From: Sphingopyxis sp. H115
Lineage (GTDB): Bacteria; Pseudomonadota; Alphaproteobacteria; Sphingomonadales; Sphingomonadaceae
Assembly (NCBI RefSeq): GCF_001468465.1
Contig: NZ_LNSA01000020.1
Location: 1 to 64,000, forward strand
Length of the DNA: 64,000 nucleotides
Reading direction: 5' to 3'
Shown here in pieces: positions 54,996 through 64,000 of the stretch. Below the pieces are notes generated by a model. It did not search any database, was not told the DNA's origin, and saw only the letters and a list, made by a program, of their open reading frames with translations. Every line of letters starts with the position of its first letter. Position 1 is the stretch's first letter. A program made the translations under genes and the position numbers.

Positions 54996-55918
54996 CTGAT
55001 ATTTCCTGCAATGATAGCCGCGATCTCGTCGGCATCGAACGGACGAAGGTCGTCGATTGTTTCGCCGATGCCGATGGCATGTATCGGAAGCCCGTGGCGC
55101 TCGGCGGCGGACACGAGCACGCCGCCGCGCGCGGTGCCGTCGAGCTTGGTCATGACGAGGCCGGTGACGCCTGCAACTTCGCGGAACACGTCGATTTGCG
55201 ACAGTGCATTCTGCCCCGTCGTCGCGTCGAGTACGAGCACGACGTCGTGCGGCGCCGCGGGATTGAGCCGGCCGAGCACGCGCTTGATCTTGGCGAGCTC
55301 GTCCATCAGCTCGCGCTTGTTCTGAAGCCGCCCGGCGGTATCGACGATCAGCACGTCGATGCCGGTCGCGGTCGCCTGTTTCACCGCATCGAATACGATG
55401 CCCGCGCTGTCGCCGCCCTCGGGTCCCGCCATGATCGGTACGCCCAGCCGTTCAGCCCAGACCTTGAGCTGACCGATCGCCGCGGCGCGGAAGGTATCGC
55501 CCGCGACGAGCATCACGCCATAATCCTGTTCTTGGAACAGATGCGCGAGCTTGGCGATCGTTGTGGTCTTGCCCGACCCGTTGACCCCGATAACGAGGAT
55601 GACCTGCGGACGGGGGAAGGCGTCGATGTCGAGCGGTTCGGCGACCGGACGCAGCACCGCCGCAATCTCGTCGGCGACGATCTTCCGCAGCTCCTCGACG
55701 CCGCCCGCCACCGCATCGCGCCGTGCCGCCAGCCGGTCGCGGATTCGCGCGGCCATTGCGGGGCCAAGGTCGGCGGTGATCAGCGCCTCCTCGATCCGGT
55801 CGAGATCGTCTTCGTCGAGCCGCGCTTTGCCGGTCAGCCCGGCCAGATTCTCGCCGAGCCGTTCCGACGTGCGGCGAAATCCGCCGAGTAGCCTTTCGCT
55901 CCAGCTTTTGCCGGTCAT
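54992..55918 (-). CDS. ftsY: Signal recognition particle receptor FtsY
   Basis: GTPase of 308 residues. It has only a short N-terminal region before the NG domain, without the long acidic A domain of E. coli FtsY. G1 is GVNGSGKTTT near 108, and DTAGRLQNK and VMTKLDGTARGG follow. It docks Ffh-ribosome complexes at the membrane; ffh itself is at 59888. Both ends overlap neighbours by four bases: mtaB upstream and yciB downstream. Confidence 0.96.
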   Translation of the reverse strand: MTGKSWSERLLGGFRRTSERLGENLAGLTGKARLDEDDLDRIEEALITADLGPAMAARIRDRLAARRDAVAGGVEELRKIVADEIAAVLRPVAEPLDIDAFPRPQVILVIGVNGSGKTTTIAKLAHLFQEQDYGVMLVAGDTFRAAAIGQLKVWAERLGVPIMAGPEGGDSAGIVFDAVKQATATGIDVLIVDTAGRLQNKRELMDELAKIKRVLGRLNPAAPHDVVLVLDATTGQNALSQIDVFREVAGVTGLVMTKLDGTARGGVLVSAAERHGLPIHAIGIGETIDDLRPFDADEIAAIIAGNIR

Positions 55919-57153
55919 GCGGCGATGTCCTTTTCTTGCATAGGGGTTGCGACCATGCGGTCGCCGTCGCGCGCGCATAGGCGCACGTCGACGATGGAGC
56001 CAGGTGCCGCGGGAGCGGTCAGCACCACGGCAGCGAAATTTTCGGCGTGGCCGGTCAGGCCATCGCGCTCGACGAGCATCGACGCGCTGCGCCCGATCTG
56101 GGCATCGAGCCAGTTCTGCCGCCGCCGGGCATTGGCCTTGCGCAGCGTCGCGGCGCGTTCGCGCGCGATCCCGCGGTCGATCTGCGGCATCCGCGCGGCG
56201 GGGGTCCCGGCGCGCGGGCTGTAAGGAAAGATATGGCCAAAGACGATGTCGCAATCGTCGATCAGCGCCAGCGAGTTCACAAACATCGCATCATCTTCCG
56301 TCGGAAAGCCCGCGATCAGGTCGGCGCCGATGGCGATGTCGGCGCGCGCGGTCCTCAGCCGTTCGACCAGGCGCACCGCGTCGGCGCGGCGATGGCGCCG
56401 CTTCATCCGCGTGAGCACCATGTCGTCGCCGGCCTGCAAGGACAGGTGGACATGCGGCATCACGCGCCGTTCCTGCGTCAACAGCGCGAACAGCGCATCG
56501 TCGATCCGGTCGGGGTCGAGCGAGGAAAGGCGAACCCGTTCGATCGGCAGCGCCAACAATGCCTCGACCAGCGCGGCGAGGCTGGTGCCGATGTCGTCGC
56601 CATAGCTGGCGAGATCGACCCCGGTCAGGATGATCTCGCGCTGCCCGCGGTCGACCGCGGTGCGGGCAGACGCAAGGACGTCCTCCACGCTCGCCGAGCG
56701 CGCCGTCCCGCGCGCGAGCACTGTCGCGCAAAAGGTACAGCTGTGTGAGCAGCCCGTCTGAACGCCGAGAAAGGCACGCGCATGGTCCGCGCCCGAAAGG
56801 GCTGGGGCGTAAGCCACGGCTTCCGGCTCAGTCGCCGCGCCGCCATAGCTCTCGGCTCGCCGCTTCGCGTCATTGGAAACCACCCGCGCGCCCATCGCGG
56901 CAAAGGTCTCGCGCTCCAGCTCCGCCGCGCATCCCGTCACCACGACCTCCGCGCCCGGCCGCTCGCGCAAAGCTCGCCGCACCGCCTGCCGCGCCTGCCG
57001 CACCGCTTCGTCGGTCACCGCGCAGCTGTTGAAGACGATCGTGCCCGACGCACCCGCCGCTTCGACGGCCGAGCGAATGGTCTCGCCCTCGGCGATGTTG
57101 AGCCGGCAGCCGAAATTGACGACCTCCGATCGGTCGACGAGGGAGGTACTCAT
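55915..57153 (-). CDS. mtaB: tRNA (t6A37)-C2 methylthiotransferase MtaB
   Basis: Radical-SAM enzyme of 412 residues that converts t6A37 to ms2t6A37 in tRNAs. The UPF0004 domain (1-~125) has three cluster cysteines (NFGCRLN, NSCAVTDEA, TGCAAE), and the radical-SAM site is CSHSCTFC near 135. A TRAM-like end (SMLVERDGLTGHAENFAAVV) follows. The start overlaps the dapF stop (ATGA). Confidence 0.93.
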   Translation of the reverse strand: MSTSLVDRSEVVNFGCRLNIAEGETIRSAVEAAGASGTIVFNSCAVTDEAVRQARQAVRRALRERPGAEVVVTGCAAELERETFAAMGARVVSNDAKRRAESYGGAATEPEAVAYAPALSGADHARAFLGVQTGCSHSCTFCATVLARGTARSASVEDVLASARTAVDRGQREIILTGVDLASYGDDIGTSLAALVEALLALPIERVRLSSLDPDRIDDALFALLTQERRVMPHVHLSLQAGDDMVLTRMKRRHRRADAVRLVERLRTARADIAIGADLIAGFPTEDDAMFVNSLALIDDCDIVFGHIFPYSPRAGTPAARMPQIDRGIARERAATLRKANARRRQNWLDAQIGRSASMLVERDGLTGHAENFAAVVLTAPAAPGSIVDVRLCARDGDRMVATPMQEKDIAA

Positions 57154-57956
57154 CCGAACTGCGCCCAGTCGGTTTCGCCCTCATACACGCGCGTTGCGGC
57201 GCCGCTCATCACGATCGGGTCGCCGGGCGCCCAGCGGATGACGAGGTCGCCGCCGGGCAGCGAAACCGTCACGGGCGACTGGACGAGCCCGGCGCGGATA
57301 GCGGCGACTGCGGTTGCGCACGCGCCGGTGCCGCACGCCTGCGTCAGCCCCACGCCGCGTTCCCAGACGCGCAGTTGCAGCTGGTTCTCGCCGTCGAGGC
57401 TCGCGACATTGACGTTGACGCGCTCGGGAAACAGCGGGTCGGTCTCGATCCGCGGGCCGAGTTCGCCCAGCGCAACCGCATCGGCTTCGGGCACGAAAAA
57501 GACGATGTGCGGATTGCCGACATTGACCGCGGCGCCATGTTCGAGCTCGTCCCACGCAACGGGCATGTCGCGTGTGTCCATCGGCATCGCGAGCGGGATA
57601 TGTTCCCAGTCGAACACGGGTTCGCCCAACGTGACTTCGGCGCCGCCATCAGCAGGCGTGACGCGCAGCATCCCGCCCAGCGTCTCGATCACCGCGGGCT
57701 TGCCGATCAGCGTCGCGACGCAGCGCGTCGCATTGCCGCACGCTTCGACTTCGCCGCCGTCGGCGTTGAAGATGCGCATCTTTACGTCGGCACTGTTCGA
57801 CGGTTCGAGCAGGATCAGCTGGTCGCACCCGATACCGTGGCGGCGGTCGGCGATCGCGTGTGCACGCGCGGGCGTCATCTCGACGCTCTGCTCGCGCGCG
57901 TCGATCACGACAAAGTCGTTGCCGAGGCCGTGCATCTTGGTGAAGCGGTCCGCCAT
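57150..57956 (-). CDS. dapF: Diaminopimelate epimerase
   Basis: Enzyme of 268 residues that interconverts LL- and meso-diaminopimelate for lysine and peptidoglycan. Both catalytic cysteines are seen: Cys73 in EACGNATRC and Cys208 in QACGTGACA. MHGLGNDFVVID is the family N-terminus. It heads the dapF-mtaB-ftsY-yciB operon, in which each junction is an ATGA overlap. Confidence 0.97.
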   Translation of the reverse strand: MADRFTKMHGLGNDFVVIDAREQSVEMTPARAHAIADRRHGIGCDQLILLEPSNSADVKMRIFNADGGEVEACGNATRCVATLIGKPAVIETLGGMLRVTPADGGAEVTLGEPVFDWEHIPLAMPMDTRDMPVAWDELEHGAAVNVGNPHIVFFVPEADAVALGELGPRIETDPLFPERVNVNVASLDGENQLQLRVWERGVGLTQACGTGACATAVAAIRAGLVQSPVTVSLPGGDLVIRWAPGDPIVMSGAATRVYEGETDWAQFG

Positions 57957-58007
57957 AGTCCGCGCATGTAAGGGTGCGCGGGCGCGAAGTCTAGCGAGGC
58001 GGCGGAA

Positions 58008-59639
58008 TCACGCTGTCTTGCGCAGCGGCGCTTCCTCGCTCGCGTCCGGGCCGGCGGGCGGCACCGCCGGCGCGCGGAGCAGTCCGCGCTCGGCGAGCAG
58101 GCGATCGGTGTCGGCGGCCGATGCGGCGCGGCCGAAATACCAGCCCTGACCCTTGGAACAGCCGAGCCGCGTCAGTTCGATCGCGGTCGCCTCGTCCTCG
58201 ACGCCCTCGGCGGTGATCGGCATGGCAAGGCTTTCGCCGAGCCGCACGATCGCGACGACGATGGCTTGCGCGTCGGGGCTACCGCGCATCGCCGCGATGA
58301 AGCTGCGGTCGATCTTGATCCGGTCGAACGGCAGCGCGCGTAGATGCGACAGCGAGCTGTAGCCGGTGCCGAAGTCGTCGAGGCTCAGGGACACGCCCTG
58401 ATTCTTGAGGCTGGTAACGATCGAGCGGACGAGCGGCAGGTTTTCGAACAGCGAGCTTTCGGTGATCTCGACCTCCAGCTGCGCGGCGGGGAAGCCCGTT
58501 TCGACGAGCAGCTTGGTCAGTTTCTGGCTGAACCACGGATCCTTGAGCTGTTGCGGCGAGATATTCACCGCGAGCATGATCGACGGATCCCAGCGTTTCG
58601 CGATTTCCATCGCATCGCGGATCACCTGCAACGACAATTCGCCGATTATCCCGCTTTCTTCGGCAACGGGGATGAAACGTTCGGGCGGGATCATCCCATA
58701 TTCGGGCGAGTCCCAGCGCATCAGCATTTCGAAGCCGAGCAGGCGCCCGCTCGCGATGTCGACCTGCGGTTCGAAATGCGGGACGAATTCGCCGCGCGGC
58801 ATGCCTTCGCGGATGCCGGTCTCGATCTGGTTGCGGACCTGCACGGCCATTTCCATGCCCGGTTCGAACCAGATATGACGGTTCCGTCCCTCGTCCTTGC
58901 AATGATACATCGCGATGTCGGCCTGGCGGACCATCGTTTCCATCGTGACGCTGGCATCGCTCGCGAGCGATATGCCGAGCGAGGCGCCGATGCGAATCTG
59001 CTGGCCGTCGTGGTTCACCGAATTGTCGAGCGCCGTAACCAGTTCGGCCGCCAGCGCGTCGATGTCGGCCCGCGCGGCGGGATCGAAGGCAAGCATCGCG
59101 ACAAATTCGTCGCCGCCGAGCCGCGCCTTGGTGGCGTTCGGCGGCAGGATGGCCGAGATGCGTTCGGCGGCGACCTGCAGCACGCGGTCGCCGGCGGCAT
59201 GGCCGTGGATATCGTTGACGGTCTTGAAATGATCGAGGTCGAGCAGGAACAGCGCGACCTGCCGTTTGTCGGCGACTGCGCTCGCGATCTGCCGCTGTCC
59301 CGTCGCGAGCAGCGCGCGGCGGTTAAGAAAGCCCGTCAGCGGATCGGTATCGGCGAGGTAGCGCGCCCGCTGTTCCGCCTCCGTCCTCTCTCGTATTTCG
59401 CGATTGAGATCCTCGTAACGGCGCCAGCCAAACAGGATCAACGCCACATTGAGCACCAGCGCCGCGGCGAGTGCCTGATCGGGCCCCCCGCCGAGACCGC
59501 TAAGCGTCTGGACGATCGCCTTCATCACATTGCTGCCCGTCCCGACGAACAGAAGGATCGCCGCGACGACGATGCCGCCGGCGATGATTTCGCGTCTGGC
59601 CCCTTCGCTGCGGTCCAGTTGCTTAGGCGTCGCGCTCAT
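58008..59639 (-). CDS. Membrane GGDEF/EAL protein (cyclic-di-GMP turnover)
   Basis: Protein of 543 residues. Two N-terminal membrane segments (IIAGGIVVAAILLFVG and AALVLNVALILFGW, within 1-75) are followed by a coil, a GGDEF domain with intact RLGGDEFVAM near 175, and an EAL domain whose signature reads FEMLMRWD near 300 (EML in place of EAL). Later EAL motifs (NISPQQL, LEVEITES, LDDFGTGYSSLSHL, KIDRSFI and TAEGVED) are complete, so phosphodiesterase activity is likely; the cyclase motif is also intact. There is no recognised sensory domain. Confidence 0.92.
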   Translation of the reverse strand: MSATPKQLDRSEGARREIIAGGIVVAAILLFVGTGSNVMKAIVQTLSGLGGGPDQALAAALVLNVALILFGWRRYEDLNREIRERTEAEQRARYLADTDPLTGFLNRRALLATGQRQIASAVADKRQVALFLLDLDHFKTVNDIHGHAAGDRVLQVAAERISAILPPNATKARLGGDEFVAMLAFDPAARADIDALAAELVTALDNSVNHDGQQIRIGASLGISLASDASVTMETMVRQADIAMYHCKDEGRNRHIWFEPGMEMAVQVRNQIETGIREGMPRGEFVPHFEPQVDIASGRLLGFEMLMRWDSPEYGMIPPERFIPVAEESGIIGELSLQVIRDAMEIAKRWDPSIMLAVNISPQQLKDPWFSQKLTKLLVETGFPAAQLEVEITESSLFENLPLVRSIVTSLKNQGVSLSLDDFGTGYSSLSHLRALPFDRIKIDRSFIAAMRGSPDAQAIVVAIVRLGESLAMPITAEGVEDEATAIELTRLGCSKGQGWYFGRAASAADTDRLLAERGLLRAPAVPPAGPDASEEAPLRKTA

Positions 59640-59887
59640 ATGAATTTCCCCACCATCGCGGTCATAATGCGCGCAAAGCGGTGAAATTTGCGTTAAATGG
59701 GACGCCGAGGGGCTTGCTTGCCATCAGGCGGGTTTTTGTGTAGACGCTGCCGCGTTCGCGCGCATCTTGCGCACGGATTATCGATGTCCGCGACGGAAAA
59801 CCTGTCCACGGATAGCCGCTGGTTGGCGAGGTTTCGCTCACCGGCGTCTTTTGCGTTGCGGCCCTCGAAAACAAGGATTTGAAGCGC

Positions 59888-61336
<1,449 letters not shown>

Positions 61337-61376
61337 TCGACCTGAATTTGAACGTTAAACTCTGAAGGAAAATATC

Positions 61377-61994
61377 ATGGCTACCTCCATTCGCCTCGCA
61401 CGCGGCGGCTCGAAAAAGCGTCCCTATTACAAGATCGTCGTCGCCGATTCGCGCAGCCCCCGCGACGGCCGCTTCATCGAGCGCATCGGCAGCTACAATC
61501 CCCTGCTCGCCAAGGACAGCCCGGAACGTGTCAAGCTCGACGCCGACCGCGCGAAGCATTGGCTGAGCGTCGGCGCCCAGCCGAGCGACCGCGTCGCCCG
61601 CTTCCTCGACGCCGCGGGCATCAAGGAACGCGCCGCGCGCAACAACCCGAACAAGGCCGTCCCGGGCGAAAAGGCCAAGGAACGCGCCGAGGAAAAGGCG
61701 CAGAAGCTGGCTGATGCCGAAGAAGCGGCAGCCGCCGCGGCCGCCGCTCCGGCGCCCGAACCCGAAGCTGCTGAAGACGCCGCTCCGGCCGCCGAAGAAG
61801 CAGCCGCTCCCGAAGCCGCTGAATCGGACGCAACCGGTTCGGTGAAGACCGAGGAAACCGCCGAAGCTGTTGCCGACGCTGTCGCCGACGAAGCCCCCGC
61901 CGACGCGACCGCCGAAGACGCGACCGCGATCGCCGAAGAAGTCGCCGAAGGCGGTCCGGTTGCACCCGAAGCCGAAGAAAAGGCCGAAGGCTAA
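61377..61994 (+). CDS. rpsP: 30S ribosomal protein S16 with a long acidic Ala/Glu-rich tail
   Basis: Protein of 205 residues. The S16 core is about residues 1-85 ([20 protein letters not shown], then [10 protein letters not shown]). The remaining ~110 residues begin as a charged helix ([20 protein letters not shown]) and go on as low-complexity Ala/Glu/Pro/Asp sequence, strongly acidic. E. coli S16 has 82 residues, so more than half of this protein is extension. It follows ffh by 40 bases, and rimM follows after six. Confidence 0.95.
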   Translation: MATSIRLARGGSKKRPYYKIVVADSRSPRDGRFIERIGSYNPLLAKDSPERVKLDADRAKHWLSVGAQPSDRVARFLDAAGIKERAARNNPNKAVPGEKAKERAEEKAQKLADAEEAAAAAAAAPAPEPEAAEDAAPAAEEAAAPEAAESDATGSVKTEETAEAVADAVADEAPADATAEDATAIAEEVAEGGPVAPEAEEKAEG

Positions 61995-62000
61995 GCCTGT

Positions 62001-62507
62001 ATGAACGCAGATCGTCCCGTCACCCTCGCCGCCATTGCCGGCGCGCACGGGGTGCGGGGCGAGGTGCGTTTGAAGTTGTTTGGCGAAGGCGCGGAGGCTC
62101 TCCGCGCCTTTTCCGTTTTCGACGCGGGCGGCCGCAAGCTCACACTGAAATCGGTGCGTCCCGCCAATCAGGGCGCGGTCGCAACCTTCGTCGAAATTAC
62201 CGACCGCGGGGCTGCCGAGGCATTGCGCGGTGCCGTCCTCACCGTCCCGCGCTCTGCGCTGCCCGCCTTGGCCGAGGGCGAATATTATCATCACGACCTG
62301 ATTGGCCTGCCATGCGTGTCAACCGACGGCGCGGCGATCGGTCATGTCGCCGCGGTCGAAAATTTCGGCGCGGGCGATATCCTCGAAATCGAGAAAGCGG
62401 CCGAACCCGGAAAAAAGCCCGTGCGCTTCATGGTCCCGATGACCGCGCAGGCAGTTCCGGCTTGGAACGCCGACGGCGTGACCGTCAACGCGGCGTTCGT
62501 CGAATAG
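62001..62507 (+). CDS. rimM: Ribosome maturation factor RimM
   Basis: Protein of 168 residues. The N-terminal RimM domain has TLAAIAGAHGVRGEVRLKLF; the PRC-barrel domain has EYYHHDLIGLPCVSTDGAAI and the VPMTAQAVPAW end. It binds S19 and matures the 30S head. It follows rpsP by six bases. trmD and rplS, which usually come next, are not here. Confidence 0.95.
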   Translation: MNADRPVTLAAIAGAHGVRGEVRLKLFGEGAEALRAFSVFDAGGRKLTLKSVRPANQGAVATFVEITDRGAAEALRGAVLTVPRSALPALAEGEYYHHDLIGLPCVSTDGAAIGHVAAVENFGAGDILEIEKAAEPGKKPVRFMVPMTAQAVPAWNADGVTVNAAFVE

Positions 62508-62668
62508 CGACGGCTTTGGGGCGGTGAGCTGTCCATCTCTATGGCCCGCAATCGCTCGCTAGCCGACGAACCTCTTTTCCCGCTCGCGTTCAGGCGACGG
62601 TTTCCCATCGCTGGTTGTCGGCGCCTCCCGGCGCTGTTAGCCTGACGGCGATGGGCTGTGGAGGAATT

Positions 62669-64000
62669 ATGCGCTGGAAATCGGGGTTCGCTTTTGCTCT
62701 TCTGCTCACGGGCGCGCTTCCCGCCGCCGCGCAAGAGCCCGCCGAGAAAACCCTCGACCAACTCACGCCCGAAATCGATGCGTTGTTCGCGAAATATCAG
62801 GCCGACCAACATATTCCCGGCATCGTGTATGGCGTCGTCAAGGACGGCAGGCTTGCCTATGTAAAGGGCGTCGGGGTCCAGAATATCTTCGACAAGCGCG
62901 TGGTGACCGCCGACAGCCTGTTCCGCATCGCGTCGATGACCAAGGCGTTCACCACGCTGTCGATCCTCAAGCTGCGCGACGATGGCAAGCTCCGCCTCGA
63001 CGACCTTGCCGAGCAATATGTGCCCGAGATGAGGGGGTGGGCCTATCCGACGAAGGACAGCCCGCGCATCCGGGTGCGCGACCTGCTCCATCATGTGGCT
63101 GGCTTCGTTACCGACGATCCGTGGGGAGACCGGCAGCAGGTGCTGCCGCAGGCCGAATTTACGAAGATGATCGCCGCGGGCGTGCCGTTCAGCCGCGTGC
63201 CGCAAAGCCGTCACGAATATTCGAACTTCGGCTATGCCCTGCTCGGCCGGATCGTCGCCAACGCGTCGGGCATGGCCTATACCGACTATGTCCGACATAC
63301 GATCCTGACTCCGCTCGGCATGACGGCAAGCGGTTTCGATGCGCCGAATGCGCCCAGGGCGCACTATGCGCTCGGTTATCGCTGGGAAAATGAGCGTTGG
63401 GCGCCCGAGCCCGAAATGGCCGACGGCGCGTTCAACGCGATGGGCGGACTTCAGGTCAGCGCCAACGATTATGCCAAATGGGTCGTCTTCCTGCTGTCTG
63501 CCTGGCCCGCGCGCGACGACGCTGACACCGGTCCGGTCAGGCGATCGACCGTCCGTGAAATTGCGCAGGGGCTGAACTTCGTCGCGGTGACGAACCGGAT
63601 CGGCGCCAGCGGGGCGACGGCGTGCAAACAGGCCGCCGCTTATGGCATGGGCTGGCGCGTCGCGCAGGACTGCGACCTCGGGCTGACACTCGCGCATGGG
63701 GGCGGCTATCCGGGCTACGGCAGCCATGTGATGCTGATGCCCGAACATGGCGTCGGCGTGTTCGCATTCGCGAACCGCACCTATGCGGGCCCGTCGGCGC
63801 CGGCTTGGGATACTGCAGTTTTGATGGACCAGGCTGGGCTCCTCGAACCGCGCGCGGTTCCGGTGTCGCCGGCGGTGGCCGAAGCCTATGCGGCAGCGAA
63901 AGCGGCCTATGCCGCAGGCGATCTCGGCCCGCTGGGTGGCCGGCTCGCGATGAATTTCCTGATGGATCGCTCGGCGGCGAATTGGAAAGCCGAACTGGCG
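62669..64000 (+). CDS. Exported serine hydrolase, beta-lactamase/S12 family (3' truncated by window edge)
   Basis: The frame is open from the ATG at 62669 to the last base (444 codons) with no stop. A Sec signal (FAFALLLTGALPAAAQ) is followed by the penicillin-binding-protein fold: SMTK (Ser89, Lys92) near 89, YSN (Tyr184) and HGGGYPG near 345, the three catalytic motifs of class C beta-lactamases and esterases. The N-terminal domain is complete; the C-terminal part (from about 400) starts an extra domain. Substrate unknown: esterase, D-Ala-peptidase or amidase are possible. GGAGGAATT precedes the start. Confidence 0.87.
   Translation, partial: MRWKSGFAFALLLTGALPAAAQEPAEKTLDQLTPEIDALFAKYQADQHIPGIVYGVVKDGRLAYVKGVGVQNIFDKRVVTADSLFRIASMTKAFTTLSILKLRDDGKLRLDDLAEQYVPEMRGWAYPTKDSPRIRVRDLLHHVAGFVTDDPWGDRQQVLPQAEFTKMIAAGVPFSRVPQSRHEYSNFGYALLGRIVANASGMAYTDYVRHTILTPLGMTASGFDAPNAPRAHYALGYRWENERWAPEPEMADGAFNAMGGLQVSANDYAKWVVFLLSAWPARDDADTGPVRRSTVREIAQGLNFVAVTNRIGASGATACKQAAAYGMGWRVAQDCDLGLTLAHGGGYPGYGSHVMLMPEHGVGVFAFANRTYAGPSAPAWDTAVLMDQAGLLEPRAVPVSPAVAEAYAAAKAAYAAGDLGPLGGRLAMNFLMDRSAANWKAELA

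Overview
The window reads as a chromosomal segment of a GC-rich alphaproteobacterium, most likely a sphingomonad and plausibly close to Sphingopyxis. The reasons are the alphaproteobacterial ChvI-ChvG-HprK-RapZ-EIIA-HPr cluster beside pckA, a dapF-mtaB-ftsY-yciB operon, a helicase/S4-protein/ferredoxin block, TonB-dependent receptors, a Psp locus, and a small HExxH protein of the type usually called 'vgr related' in sphingomonad genomes. The genus call is inference. I found no rRNA, tRNA, CRISPR array, transposase, integrase or prophage gene; the window looks like vertically inherited core and shell genome.

Layout. 1-6.3 kb: the end of an OmpA-family gene with its terminator, an ExbD-like gene, DUF1993, an ABC exporter and an intracellular PHA depolymerase (PhaZ). 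5.2-8.5 kb: a TonB receptor and PepSY membrane protein pair, probably for ferric-siderophore use. 8.5-16.7 kb: a large patatin-like protein, a VOC protein, dnaJ and dnaK with a candidate heat-shock promoter, then a PCu(A)C copper chaperone, a small HExxH protein, a frameshifted membrane protein gene and a PH-domain protein, followed by rmuC. 18-26 kb: a META lipoprotein, an SpoU-type methyltransferase, and the PTS/RapZ/HprK/ChvG/ChvI cluster divergent from pckA. 26-33 kb: two exported zinc-peptidase-like proteins with overlapping genes, small DUF proteins, a GNAT enzyme, rplU-rpmA and a lipoprotein.

33-38 kb is the most distinctive region: a phage-shock-protein locus. PspF is divergent from a sigma-54 promoter with a good -24/-12 match. 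Downstream lie a 56-aa membrane peptide gene, a strong intrinsic terminator, pspA-pspB-pspC, and then five consecutive small genes. Four of these encode a membrane segment or hydrophobic N-terminus plus a short coiled coil with a shared V(L/V)ERI motif that is also recognisable in the local PspB; the fifth is a looser match. This looks like an expanded PspB-like array. A perfect 22-bp hairpin closes it before sufE.

38-48 kb: a second TonB receptor, a secreted protein overlapping clpX, clpP, a seven-iron ferredoxin, an S4 RNA-binding protein and an SUV3-type helicase. 48-53.5 kb: an M23 peptidase, hemB, and a membrane spermidine-synthase-like fusion overlapping a gamma-carbonic-anhydrase-like gene. 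53.7-58 kb: a PuuD-type membrane protein and the dapF-mtaB-ftsY-yciB operon, in which every junction is a four-base ATGA overlap. 58-64 kb: a GGDEF/EAL protein, ffh-rpsP-rimM, and a serine hydrolase that runs off the end.

Functional themes are envelope homeostasis (Psp, ChvGI, OmpA, M23, YciB), co-translational targeting (Ffh and FtsY), proteostasis (DnaKJ, ClpXP) and carbon-state signalling (PTS, ChvGI, PckA, PhaZ). Intergenic spaces carry a family of long inverted repeats built around CTTGATCC, with three clear copies.
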